Shown one piece after another: positions 54,566 to 63,149 of a stretch of DNA of 64,000 nucleotides. The translations under genes were made by a program, and so were the position numbers. The notes under the pieces were generated by a model. It had not been told where the DNA came from. It did no database searches and was given only the letters and a program-made list of their open reading frames with translations. Each line of letters begins with the position of its first letter. Position 1 is the stretch's first letter. Source of the stretch: Bradyrhizobium monzae (GTDB taxonomy: Bacteria; Pseudomonadota; Alphaproteobacteria; Rhizobiales; Xanthobacteraceae); NCBI RefSeq assembly GCF_021458635.1, contig NZ_JAIRDQ010000001.1, positions 1,818,917 through 1,882,916 of the forward strand. The letters run 5' to 3'.

Positions 54566-55492
54566 ATGAACCTGCGCCAGCTCGAGATCCTGCGTGCCGT
54601 CATCCGCCATCGCACCACGGTGGCGGCGGCCGACGAGCTGGCACTGTCGCAGCCCGCAGTCAGCAACGCGCTGAAGACGATGGAGACGCAGGCCGGCTTT
54701 GCCCTGTTCGAGCGTGTCAACAACCGGCTGTTTCCGACCGCCGAAGCGATGGCGCTCTACAAGGAGAGCGAAGCGATCTTCGCGCTTCACGCCAAGCTCG
54801 AAAACCGCGTCCGCGATCTGCGCGAGAACCGCTCGGGGCATCTCGCGATCGTGGCGACACCGCCGCTCGCCTACAGCATCATTCCCTCCGCGCTATCAGG
54901 CTTCCTGCGGCGCCGTCCGGAGACACGCGTGTTCTTCGACGTAAGACGCTATGAGGGCATCATCGAGGGCGTGCTCAGCCGCGTCGCCGAGCTCGGCTTC
55001 GCGCTCGGGCTGACGCATCATCCCGGCATCGCGCACGAGGTGGTGCACACCGGCGAGATGGTCTGTGTGCTGCCGCCGCAGCATCCGCTCGCCGACAGAC
55101 CCGTGATCTCGGCGGCGGATCTGTCCGGCCTGCCCTTCATCGGGCTCGAACGCGGCACGCGGCTTGGAGAGGCCGTGCGCGACAGCTTTGCCCGCGCCGG
55201 CGCGCCGTTCCAGCCGACGGTCGAGGTTCGTTATTGCAATACGGCCTGCGTGCTCGCGGCCGCCGGCGTCGGCGCCGCCGTGGTCGACCCCTTCTCGCCG
55301 CGCCAGAACGGAGGCCACGGTCTCGTCGTCCGGCCGTTCACGCCAACGACCAGCGCCGTCGCCTACATGCTATGGTCGGAGGCGGAGCCGTTGTCGCGTC
55401 TGGCCAAGGCGTTTCTCGGCGAGATCCGCAAGGAGAGTGCGCTTTTGGAGCGCACAGCGCCACACCAGCAGCATGGGGCAGGAAGCGACTGA
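54566..55492 (+). CDS. LysR-family regulator, divergent from the hydantoin-type operon
   Basis: A 308-aa LysR protein: MNLRQLEILRAVIRHRTTVA, LALSQPAVSNALKTMETQAG, LFERVNNRLFPTAEAM are the winged-helix and linker helix. The effector domain starts around residue 92 (HLAIVATPPLAYSIIPSALS). The start ATG 54566 matches family starts; the frame is open to 54200 without support. It faces the nine-gene operon across 139 bp and is its likely regulator. Confidence 0.92.
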   Translation: MNLRQLEILRAVIRHRTTVAAADELALSQPAVSNALKTMETQAGFALFERVNNRLFPTAEAMALYKESEAIFALHAKLENRVRDLRENRSGHLAIVATPPLAYSIIPSALSGFLRRRPETRVFFDVRRYEGIIEGVLSRVAELGFALGLTHHPGIAHEVVHTGEMVCVLPPQHPLADRPVISAADLSGLPFIGLERGTRLGEAVRDSFARAGAPFQPTVEVRYCNTACVLAAAGVGAAVVDPFSPRQNGGHGLVVRPFTPTTSAVAYMLWSEAEPLSRLAKAFLGEIRKESALLERTAPHQQHGAGSD

Positions 55493-55520
55493 GCTTCGCA
55501 ACCTTTGACGTGAGGGGCAC

Positions 55521-56240
55521 ATGGCGCGCATCACCATCATCGAGACCGGACAGGTTCCGCCAAAATACCGCGAGCAACACGGTTCGTTTCCGGACATGTT
55601 CGAGCGCATGGTCCGTGCCGAGGATCCCACGTCTACGGTCGACGTCGTCAGCATCCCGAATGGCGATACACTGCCCGATCCGAGCAAGCTCGAGGCCGTG
55701 CTGATCACCGGTGCTGCCGCCGGCGTCTATGACGGGCTGGACTGGATCGCGCCGCTGGAAGATTTCGTGCGCATGGCTTACGCCAGCAAGACGCCGATGG
55801 TCGGCATCTGCTTCGGCCATCAGCTGATCGCGCAGGCGCTCGGCGGCACCGTCCGGAAGTCGGACAAGGGCTGGGGCATCGGCCGGCACGTCTATCAGGT
55901 GCTGCCGGAGAACGGCATCGTCGAGGGCGAGGCGGTTGCGATCGCCGCCTCACACCAGGACCAGGTCATCGAACCGCCGAACGACGCGTTGACGATCCTT
56001 TCCTCTGAATTCACGCCGCATGCCGGCCTGCTCTACGCCAACGGGGCGACGCTGACGGTGCAGCCGCACCCCGAGTTCGACGTGGAGTTCGCGCGGATAT
56101 GCTGCGAGTTGCGCGACGGCAAGGCGCCGGATGACGTCGTGGCAACGGCAAGGGATTCGCTGGCGCGGCCGCTGGACAGTGCAAAGCTGGGTGGCGCGAT
56201 TACGCGGTTTTTGGCTCGCAAGTCCATCACCTCGTCCTGA
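55521..56240 (+). CDS. Class I glutamine amidotransferase-like protein
   Basis: A 239-aa stand-alone GATase1-fold protein. The nucleophile Cys is in MVGICFGHQLIAQALGGTV (about residue 96), and the His/Glu of the triad in VQPHPEFDVEF (about 180). Such proteins are often called GMP synthase-like; members hydrolyse gamma-glutamyl amides or act on small peptides. It begins 28 bp after the LysR gene and may be co-transcribed. Its last codons (SS and stop) come from the edge of the repeat at 56228-56342. Confidence 0.88.
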   Translation: MARITIIETGQVPPKYREQHGSFPDMFERMVRAEDPTSTVDVVSIPNGDTLPDPSKLEAVLITGAAAGVYDGLDWIAPLEDFVRMAYASKTPMVGICFGHQLIAQALGGTVRKSDKGWGIGRHVYQVLPENGIVEGEAVAIAASHQDQVIEPPNDALTILSSEFTPHAGLLYANGATLTVQPHPEFDVEFARICCELRDGKAPDDVVATARDSLARPLDSAKLGGAITRFLARKSITSS

Positions 56241-56342
56241 GGAGCGCGCTCTCGCGCGCGTCTCGAAGGATAGAGGCCGAGCTGCCGCAGCGGGGCCTGC
56301 ATGGTTCGAGACGCCGCTTCGCGGCTCCTCACCATGAGGATT
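56228..56342. repeat. Dispersed palindromic repeat of Bradyrhizobium type
   Basis: The element begins ACCTCGTCCTGAGGAGCG and ends with CTCCTCACCATGAGGA, with inner arms GCGTCTCGAA (56259-56268) and TTCGAGACGC (56304-56313). Its outer TGAGGAGC/GCTCCTCA blocks are complementary. The left edge supplies the stop codon of the amidotransferase gene. Confidence 0.8.
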
Positions 56343-56347
56343 GAGAG

Positions 56348-56815
56348 TTAGAACGGATCCGTCCCCAATCCCGGCACATCCGCAGGCCGCGGCCCGGGCG
56401 CGGCCCAGTGAAACCGGCGATCCTTCTCCGCAATCGCGATATCGTTGATCGAGGCCTCGCGCCGCCGCATCAGGCCGTGCTCGTCGAACTCCCACTGCTC
56501 GTTGCCATAGGAGCGATACCATTGGCCGCTGGCATCGTGCCATTCGTACTGGAAGCGCACCGCGATGCGGTTCTCGTCAAAGGCCCAGAGGTCCTTGATC
56601 AGGCGATACTCCTGCTCCTTCTCCCATTTGCGGGTGAGGAATGCGACGATCGCTTCGCGGCCCTGAAGCACTTCCGAGCGATTGCGCCAGCGGCTGTCCT
56701 CGGTATAGGCGAGCGAGACGCGCACCGGATCGCGCGAATTCCAGGCGTCCTCGGCCATGCGCGCCTTCTGCGCGGCGGTCTCTCGGGTGAAGGGCGGAAG
56801 CGGCGGGCGCGACAT
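56348..56815 (-). CDS. Nuclear transport factor 2-like protein (DUF1348)
   Basis: A 155-aa SnoaL/NTF2-fold protein. Sequences such as [40 protein letters not shown] and the Tyr/Trp-rich [20 protein letters not shown] are typical of DUF1348, whose function is not established. GAGG lies 5 bases before ATG 56815. It ends next to the repeat at 56228-56342. Confidence 0.87.
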   Translation of the reverse strand: MSRPPLPPFTRETAAQKARMAEDAWNSRDPVRVSLAYTEDSRWRNRSEVLQGREAIVAFLTRKWEKEQEYRLIKDLWAFDENRIAVRFQYEWHDASGQWYRSYGNEQWEFDEHGLMRRREASINDIAIAEKDRRFHWAAPGPRPADVPGLGTDPF

Positions 56816-56908
56816 GATGGCCTCATCGGTTTGTTGGGGCCGCAATCTATCGCTGCAGTTGGCGAAGTCGATAGGCCACAACCTATCGGCCGATCACTTC
56901 TCGGGCGA

Positions 56909-57373
56909 TCAGGAAATCAAATCGGCCTTCATCAGCGTGCGGATCGATTTCGGGATCGGTTGCGCCCGGCCGCCGCTGATGAAGGCGACGCGCACCTCGG
57001 CCTTGACCAGCACGTCGTCACCGCGCCGCACCTCCTGCGCCAGCATGATTGAGGCGCCCTTCACCGCGACCGGCCAGGTCACGATGTCGAGCACGTCGTC
57101 CATCCGCGCGGGCTTGAGGAAATCCAGATGCATCGAGCGGACGACGAAGGCAAAGCCTGCGCCTTCGGTCTCGGGCTGCTCGAACAGCGCCTGCTGCTCC
57201 GCACCCATCAGCCGCAGATGATTGGTGCGCCCACGTTCCATGTAGCGCAGATAATTGGCGTGATAGACGATGCCCGAAAACTCTGATTTGACGATATCGC
57301 AGCAGCAGGAGGCTAACCGATTGATTCCATTGGGGCGCTGGAAAGCTACAGCGTGACGAGAGTTATATTGCAT
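56909..57373 (-). CDS. YbgC-type acyl-CoA thioesterase, copy 1, with a replaced N-terminus
   Basis: A 154-aa hotdog-fold thioesterase. From residue 31 on (FSGIVYHANYLRYMERGRTN) it is a normal YbgC protein, ending VRVAFISGGRAQPIPKSIRT. The first 30 residues do not fit: where the family has EDTDxxG just before the GIVYHANY motif, this one reads VKSEFSG, so the catalytic Asp region is lost. Its ATG lies in the last codons of the decayed copy at 57363-57525. Probably a product of recombination between tandem copies; it may be inactive. Confidence 0.7.
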   Translation of the reverse strand: MQYNSRHAVAFQRPNGINRLASCCCDIVKSEFSGIVYHANYLRYMERGRTNHLRLMGAEQQALFEQPETEGAGFAFVVRSMHLDFLKPARMDDVLDIVTWPVAVKGASIMLAQEVRRGDDVLVKAEVRVAFISGGRAQPIPKSIRTLMKADLIS

Positions 57374-57525
57374 TATGCTCTTTCATAGCGAGCCGCAGGG
57401 ACTTGGGAATACGCTGCGCCTTTCCACCCGAGATAAATGCCACGCTTACCCGGGCTATTACCAAAAGATCGTCTCCGCGCCTGCATTCTTGCAGTAGGGT
57501 AATCTTCGCTTCGGTAGGGAGTGGC
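57363..57525 (-). pseudogene. Decayed C-terminal fragment of a YbgC-type thioesterase (copy 2)
   Basis: Read on the minus strand, this stretch gives LLQECRRGDDLLVIARVSVA, FISGGKAQRIPKSLRLAM and a stop at 57363. It matches the last 50 residues of the intact copy at 57581-58024 almost word for word. There is a frame break near 57500, beyond which similarity fades. No start or N-terminal half remains. Confidence 0.8.
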
Positions 57526-57580
57526 GATGTTCAACGTGCACGTGACGCGACGCTCGGATTCGCAACAGAAGCAGAAGATT

Positions 57581-58024
57581 TTATGTATGCCCTTCCATAG
57601 CAAGCCGCAGCGCCTTGGGAATGCGCTGCGCTCTTCCGCCTGAGACAAACGCCACGCGTACACGCGCCGTAACAAGGAGATCGTCTCCGCGCCTGCATTC
57701 CTGCAGCAAGGCAATCGATGCGCCTCTCACCTCTTGCGGGAGCGTGACGACGTCAAGCACGTCGTCCAAGACGGCCGGCTTTAGAAAATCGATTGTCATC
57801 GAACGGACAACGAAGGCAAAGCCGGGCGCATCATTCCTAGCTTCTTCGAGCAGCGCTTGCTGATTGGTTCCGAGCAGGCGCAAGTAATTGGTCCTACCAC
57901 GCTCCATGAACCGCAAAAAATTTGCGTGATAAACAATCTGGCCAGAGTCGGTATCTTCAAAATAGACGCGGACCTGCATGTGATGGCGTCCGCCGCGAAT
58001 TTCGCCGTCAAGATGGGCTGTCAC
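57581..58024 (-). CDS. YbgC-type acyl-CoA thioesterase, copy 3, apparently intact
   Basis: A 147-aa hotdog-fold thioesterase of the YbgC/4-hydroxybenzoyl-CoA family: VYFEDTDSGQIVYHANFLRF, with the catalytic Asp in EDTD, then MERGRTNYLRLLGTNQQALL, FVVRSMTIDFLKPAVLDDVL and ARVRVAFVSGGRAQRIPKAL. A GTG start at 58024 has AAGGA 8 bases upstream and gives MTAHLDGEIRGGRHHMQVRV, normal for rhizobial members. The substitution DSGQIVYH for DFSGIVYH is unusual. Family members usually sit beside tolQ; here the array is over 50 kb away. Confidence 0.85.
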   Translation of the reverse strand: MTAHLDGEIRGGRHHMQVRVYFEDTDSGQIVYHANFLRFMERGRTNYLRLLGTNQQALLEEARNDAPGFAFVVRSMTIDFLKPAVLDDVLDVVTLPQEVRGASIALLQECRRGDDLLVTARVRVAFVSGGRAQRIPKALRLAMEGHT

Positions 58025-58260
58025 AGTGCGGTTCCTTTGTAGCGCTTCCGGGAGCCACTTGTCTTGCACAGGGGTGCTTTTCTGAGCAAGCGCCAAAACT
58101 CTCGAACTTGGCTCCTGCATCCGGAAACTCCAGCGCCTGCCGCGCGAATGCCGGCATGCACTGCGCGCGGCATCAATGGCGTCGCTAGGGGCAGCTCGCG
58201 GATCACGAGAAGAACCGCCTAAACGGCGCTCACCGACCAAGGTGCCCGCTGTCTAGGCTA
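58025..58260. other. Intergenic stretch left of the integrase remnant
   Basis: Contains the promoter side of the thioesterase gene. Frames open on both strands look random; I see no RNA gene or repeat. Confidence 0.35.
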
Positions 58261-58510
58261 ATGTTTTGGTATTGCTGCGCAAAGAACGACACCTATTTTC
58301 GGTACCTGAAACCTTGCGAAAGAGACTCCAAGCAATCCGACAGCGGCGGACTTTTCATGCTCGTCACTACGACCGGATCGAGGCTCTGGCGCTTTAGCCA
58401 CCGCTTCGATGCGAAGCAGAAGCTGCTCGCCCCTTGGTCAATATCCGGTGGACATCACTCGGAGGCGCGCGGATCAACGAGAAACAGCGTCAAAATTGCT
58501 AGGCGACCCG
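58261..58510 (+). pseudogene. N-terminal remnant of a P4-type tyrosine integrase
   Basis: In one frame: LKPCERDSKQSDSGGLFMLV and TTTGSRLWRFSHRFDAKQKL; then a single-base shift into a second frame reading LGQYPVDITRRRADQRETAS and KLLGDPVQSA. Joined, this is the arm-type DNA-binding domain (DUF4102) at the start of P4-family integrases (pattern SDGGGL, GSKLWR, FDGKQKLL, LGxYPxVSLAEAR). The catalytic domain is absent. It marks a former island insertion. Confidence 0.75.
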
Positions 58511-59053
58511 GTCCAAAGCGCGCTCGTAGGTCTGTCCGAGATCGTCGACCTGGTCGGCCAGCGCCTGCTGCGTGACCGCGAGGGATACAAAGCTCGCCTT
58601 GTATGCGCGGACCAGGTCGAGGATCTCGGATCTCTCCTCTGCGGATAGGTTGGCCGGGGCAAGCGCTGTTTCGAATTCCGCCTCCCGGTCCGACAGTTGA
58701 TCGCCATACTTGTCGTCACCACGGAGGATGAAGTCTTTCTCGAGGCGACGCATCATCAGCATCAAGATCGTAAGCCGTGGCTGGTTCAGCTCTGACAGCC
58801 GTTGCTCCACTGCGTGCACGGCCTTGCGCAGCTGACCCTGAAATCCATCATCTTCGTTGAAACCGAGGTTGCGTTGCGCCGAGACCACGTTCTGAAAGCG
58901 CGTTGCATAGATATTGATCGCCGGCCGCAAGAAGGTCGCCTGCTTCAGCGGATCGTTGTCGGGCACATCGGCCACAAATTCTTCGACGCGACCCAAGTCC
59001 GCAAGCTGCCGCTCATAACTCTCCGCATGCCTCTTGATCGATATTTCACTGGG
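58499..59053 (-). pseudogene. Fragment of a chemoreceptor periplasmic sensor domain
   Basis: About 185 codons with no signal or membrane helix and no HAMP or signalling domain. Stretches MLMMRRLEKDFILRGDDKYG, SDREAEFETALAPANLSAEE and VRAYKASFVSLAVTQQALAD are typical of the helical bimodular sensor domain of methyl-accepting chemotaxis proteins. It starts without a start codon next to the AbiEi fragment and stops at the integrase remnant, so both ends are cut. Confidence 0.7.
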
Positions 59054-59316
59054 GCTTTACGCCCAAGCTGCTTCGTGACGGGATGGAGACGCACCAGGTC
59101 GAGGGCATCTCCGTACCTATCTTTAGCGTTGCCAAGACTGTCGCCGACGCGTTTCGCCACCGGCGCTCGGTTGGTGTCGAGATGAGTATCCAGGGGTTGG
59201 GAGAAGCCCTTCGCCAGGGAAAAGCTATTCCTGCGGAAATCTCGAATTACGCGATGCGGGGCGGGGTCTGGACGATCCTTCGCCCGTATCTCGAGGCTTT
59301 CGTCGCTAGCATTTGA
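59038..59316 (+). pseudogene. C-terminal fragment of an AbiEi-type antitoxin/regulator
   Basis: An open stretch reading LLRDGMETHQVEGISVPIFS, VAKTVADAFRHRRSVGVEMS and YAMRGGVWTILRPYLEAFVA. The IFSxAKTVADxFxxR and PYLEA motifs are those of the AbiEi C-terminal domain (type IV toxin-antitoxin). The N-terminal winged-helix half is missing and no AbiEii toxin gene lies beside it. A short product from ATG 59083 (77 aa) is conceivable. Confidence 0.7.
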
Positions 59317-59336
59317 CCGGGCAAATCGATGCTCCG

Positions 59337-59723
59337 CTATTTGCCAGCGTCGTGCTTTGCGTCCGCCACGGGCGGGGCGTTTTCAATATAGGCGTTCATG
59401 AACGGATCGAACCGTCGGCCATTGCGATCGGTGTAATCAACGTGAACGTGGTTTGGCACGCCAGCTGACGCGTATTCCTTCACCGTGCTCAAATCTGCCG
59501 CGCGGCCAATGACAGTCTCACCCGCCTTTACCTCGACACCCTTCGCAATCGATGGAATGGGATCGACATAAAGCTCCCGGGCGATGGTTCCATCAAATGC
59601 CCTTACCTGGACCAATGAAAGCCCTGTCTCGGTGCGGCCAATGCGCTCGACTTGCCCAGTCATCGTCGCGAGGACAGGAGTGCCAGGCGGCATGAGCCAA
59701 TCGGTGGCACCGTGTATCCACCT
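59337..59723 (-). pseudogene. M23-type peptidase domain lacking an N-terminus
   Basis: About 129 open codons. The zinc motifs are there: HGATD (HxxxD, codons 59698-59714) and VPNHVHVDYTD (HxH, about 59448-59465), with PPGTPVLATMTGQVERIG between them. It resembles a LytM/M23 peptidoglycan hydrolase core. But a stop lies three codons before the first zinc His, there is no start codon ahead of that His and no signal peptide; the first ATG (59693) would drop the HxxxD motif. Probably a truncated gene. Confidence 0.65.
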
Positions 59724-59828
59724 TCATATTTGAGTGTCACAGCCAGGCACGCTGAAAGATTTTCGACTTCCATGGTAGTTCCGCCAACTGAGAGCTTACG
59801 TTGGAGACTCTCGCCGCGCATACACGCC

Positions 59829-61393
59829 CTACTTCATCATCGCTTCGACCTCGGCACGAAAGGCCTGGCGCGAGGCGTCGCGTGAATAGAACATGTGGCC
59901 GCCCGGATAAACCGCGAGTTTGACCCGCGGCGCCGACGCAAAGGGCGGCAACTGATCGAGCGCCAGCTTCGAGCCGAAATAGGGCGTAACAATATCGAAC
60001 AGGCCGTGCCCGACCATCACGTTCATCTTCGCGTCCGTGGCAAGGATCTCGCGCAGCTCTGAAAGCGACTCCGGGAGGCTCGGGTGGCCGAAATCCCAAG
60101 CCCGTGTGACCGCGCGGTTGAGCAGTTCATACGAGCCGTCCGGCCGCCAGTTGAGCTTGCGCGTCAGGACATCGACGGCGGCACTGCTCAACGGCGCCGC
60201 TAGCGCATCGCCCGAGGGATCGCCGAAGCGGTAGCTATCCGAGTCCGGATAGGGATCGAGGCCGAGGCGTCATAACCGCCGGTCACCTTGCCGCTCTTGC
60301 GGTCGAACTCGCGGCGGAATTCGCCGCGGTCAAAGCGTCCGGCGAGCCGTCGGCTTACGGCCTTGTCAATGCCGGTCAGAGAGGCGACCTTGTCGGCGAG
60401 ACGGTTGGTGGCCTCCTTGTCTGCTTCGCCCTTGATGAGGTCGGCCAAAAATTCGCCACGCGCGTAAGCTTCGACATCGGCGAGATCGGCGCGTTTGACC
60501 GCCCCCCTGTCCTCGCCCTTGGCTTCGCGGGCCACCGCGACATAGCTTGGCAGCGCTGCGACAAATCCCAGAAGGCTCGTGCTTGTGAACTCTCGGTAGT
60601 CGAACAGCGGCGAGAGCAGGATCAGGCCCTTCACGCCGACGCCCTGCTCCATCTGCAGATTGCGCACAACCTTCGGTCCGCGAATGCCGCCATAGCTTTC
60701 GCCCGCGACATATTTCGGCGAGGAGAGCCGCTCGTGCTTCTCGAGCCAGCGGCGGATCACAAGCGCGATTGAACTGGCGTCACCATCGACCGAATAGAAC
60801 CGCCTGGGCACATTTTCGCCCGTCGCCACGAAACGGCTATAGCCGGTACCGACGGGATCGATGAACACGAGGTCGGTGAAATCGAGCCACGTCTCGGCGT
60901 TGGGCCTGACCTCGGGTGAGGCCGACGCTGTGACGGTTTCCGCATCGATCGGCAGCCGCCATGGCCCGGCACTGCCGAACTGCAGCCAAGCAGAGGATGA
61001 CCCGGGGCCGCCGTTGAAGAGGAACGTCACCGGACGCGTGGCGCGATCTGCGCCGTCGAGCTGATAGGAGGTGTAGGCGATGTCGGCCTGCGGCTCGCCC
61101 TTGTGGTCGAACACGTGGATCGAGCCCGCAGTCGCGATGAAACGAAGCGTCCGCCCGGGCAGCTCCAGCGTCTGTTTGATGGTGGAATCCGGCGGCAGGC
61201 GATGCTGCTCGGCCCCCGATGGGGAAGTCGGCGCGCTGGCGCTGCGCGCGCCGGGCCCGCCCTTCTGGCCGACCGGCGTCGGGGCGTCGGGACGCGGCGG
61301 CGGATCGTCGGCGCGGGCGCTCCCCATCACGGTGCACGCAAGTAGGGCCAGCGCAAGAGGGATGTGGCGCAGTGCGGTTAAATCGAACAGCAT
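59829..61393 (-). pseudogene. S10 family serine carboxypeptidase gene, frameshifted
   Basis: The first part (61393 to about 60260) has a good start (GGAGAAAA before ATG), a signal peptide ending SARADD, FLFNGGPGSSSAWLQFGSAG with the oxyanion region, and VAGESYGGIRGPKV with the catalytic Ser. After GGYDAS near 60265 the frame shifts. The rest (to 59829) continues in another frame as GLDPYPDSDSYRFG, DVLTRKLNWRPDGSYELLNR, GLFDIVTPYFGS (catalytic Asp) and YPGGHMFYSRD (catalytic His). One missing base (TCCGG read as TCGG) explains it. As sequenced, no single product holds Ser, Asp and His. Confidence 0.85.
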
Positions 61394-61634
61394 AGAGTTT
61401 TCTCCCGGTCCGGCTGCACCTTTCTGTCAGCGGCCGATTGCCACGGTTTAACGTTGCGGGACAGCCTGGACTGTCGTGGTTCTGCCTTATGTTGCTCTAG
61501 GCGTATCTGCCAAACGGCTCTCTTCAGTTAGCTAAGAGTCGGGAACAACAAACCTACTAAGTCTAGTAGTCGCCTCTATTCCTGAGGGCACGCGCCGCCT
61601 GCGCGATGGCACAAAGCCTACCTGCGGGCCAAGG
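61394..61634. other. Short non-coding stretch
   Basis: Upstream side of the S10 peptidase gene. No clear feature seen. Confidence 0.3.
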
Positions 61635-62041
61635 GTGAGCATCGCGGCTTTTGAGCCGGCGCTACAGGCGTATTTTAAGGAACCGCGAACCGAAGCGGAG
61701 CTTGCGGACTATCGCGCCAAGCGCGGCTTTTGTAAAAAGCTTCAGGACGAAGTGATGCCCGCTCTGCGCCATCTCCGGTTCGTAGGCGCGACCGGCGAAT
61801 CCGCTTCGAGCTTAACAGCAATGTTCCCGACTGCTGGCTCCGTGATGGCGTCGCCTCGGCGTCCCAACGTCTTGAAGTGACCCTGGCGCAATCGAGAGAA
61901 CAGCAACTCCTCGGCATAGAACTCAACAAAAAAGGCATCGGGCGAGGATTTCTTGGCTTGCCGGACTATGCTCCCGCCGAAGCTTTCTCCCAAGTGATCG
62001 CCCTCGCCCGCGCCATGTATTCAACGGAAGGTGCGCGCTGA
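61635..62041 (+). pseudogene. Unrecognised gene with an internal frameshift
   Basis: The first frame reads FEPALQAYFKEPRTEAELAD and KKLQDEVMPALRHLRFVGAT. At about 61798 the coding sense moves to another frame that reads RFELNSNVPDCWLRDGVASA, SQRLEVTLAQSREQQLLGIE and ALARAMYSTEGAR before a TGA at 62041. Both halves have coding-like composition, so a one-base deletion has split a gene of about 135 codons. I do not recognise the family. Confidence 0.5.
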
Positions 62042-62236
62042 CTGCCATTGGAAGCGGCATCAAGCGTTGTCTTGACAGCCCTTCCCATCACCATCGCGCC
62101 ACGTTCCAAGGCGCTCGAACCCGACCTTTGATGGTGCGCCTAAATCCGCTCCTTCGGCGGCGACGGATTCTCCTCCCGATCTCGGATGCTGACGCGAGCG
62201 TGCCGCCGAAACCGGTGCGAAATAGTTCGTCACATC

Positions 62237-62452
62237 TCAGTGACAACTTCGCGCGAAGCCACATCGCCGGGGCTTTGGAAGAGCATCGCGACCGATCTGT
62301 TTTAGGCGGTCAGGACTTATTTCACCTGTGGTCGCAGCTTCCAGAATTGTCGAGGCGACATGGGTGCGAGCACCGGTATCGTACCGGGAAAGATTTTTGC
62401 AGACATCGTCGAGGACCACCCGCAGGAGCGCAGTGGTGGGGGCATCTAGCAT
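62237..62452 (-). CDS. Small conserved hypothetical protein
   Basis: A 71-aa product: MLDAPTTALLRVVLDDVCKN, then LSRYDTGARTHVASTILEAA and TTGEISPDRLKQIGRDALPK. The TGARTHVASxILEAA core is one I associate with small hypotheticals that are frequent in Bradyrhizobium. GGGAG lies 8-9 bases before ATG 62452. The C-terminus (RRCGFARSCH) differs from the usual one and may be replaced. Function unknown. Confidence 0.65.
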   Translation of the reverse strand: MLDAPTTALLRVVLDDVCKNLSRYDTGARTHVASTILEAATTGEISPDRLKQIGRDALPKPRRCGFARSCH

Positions 62453-62816
62453 TTGGAGATCTCCCTCATTCTCCAGGAGGCAACGATAGCGTCGATTTCG
62501 CGTTAGGAGCGCCACGTCCAAAACTACCCAAAGTAGAATAGCCATTAATTCACTATGGAAGAAGAAGCTGACAAAAACGCAACAAGCAGATGTCTGTTTG
62601 AATTAAAGAGCGACTGCGCCTGACGTCCACGGGCCACTGCGTTCCAATCGTTGTTGCTTCGCGTTTTGATGCATCTGAGGAGATAGCATCGCGATGGCAG
62701 TCGCACGGGGGACGTCCGATCAGGCGGAAGTCCAACGTCTCTCAACCTTGCACGGAACGTCCATCTATACGAGCAATACTCAGAGGAATGTCTCGATCAT
62801 GCTTGACGATCACACA
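62453..62816. other. Non-coding stretch
   Basis: About 360 bp with no convincing gene. Frames on both strands are short and lack ribosome sites. Confidence 0.35.
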
Positions 62817-63082
62817 TCAGCGCAATTGTCCTCCCTGTCGCTGGAACGCGTAGATCGGATTCATACCGCAATAAGCGTAGGTGCCGGATGCGGTGGCCAT
62901 GCACTGGTCATAGGTCGAGAACTGGCAATTGCCCGGATATCCCCAGGTGCGCCCCTGCAAGCAATAAATGTCCTGCCGAGCCGGGGGGACGTACGACCGC
63001 CCCCGCTGAGCGGCGGTCGAAGGCGATCCAAAGCCGACAAGGATGGAAGTGCAAGCACGCCGATAAACAGTAGGTTGCGCAT
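62817..63082 (-). pseudogene. DUF3551 family gene, frameshifted
   Basis: ATG at 63082 starts a signal peptide (MRNLLFIGVLALPSLSAL). After that the sense moves by one base to a second frame reading GSPSTAAQRGRSYVPPARQD, IYCLQGRTWGYPGNCQFSTY and DQCMATASGTYAYCGMNPIY, ending at 62817. The YCLQG...CxFSTYDQCMATASG pattern with four or more cysteines is the DUF3551 family, small exported proteins abundant in Bradyrhizobium. As sequenced the gene is broken just after the signal. Confidence 0.75.
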
Positions 63083-63149
63083 GAGACCTCTAGCCTCCGT
63101 TAAGTCTTGCTGAAGGATAGAGGATTCTCATCTGATGTTTTGATCTTAA

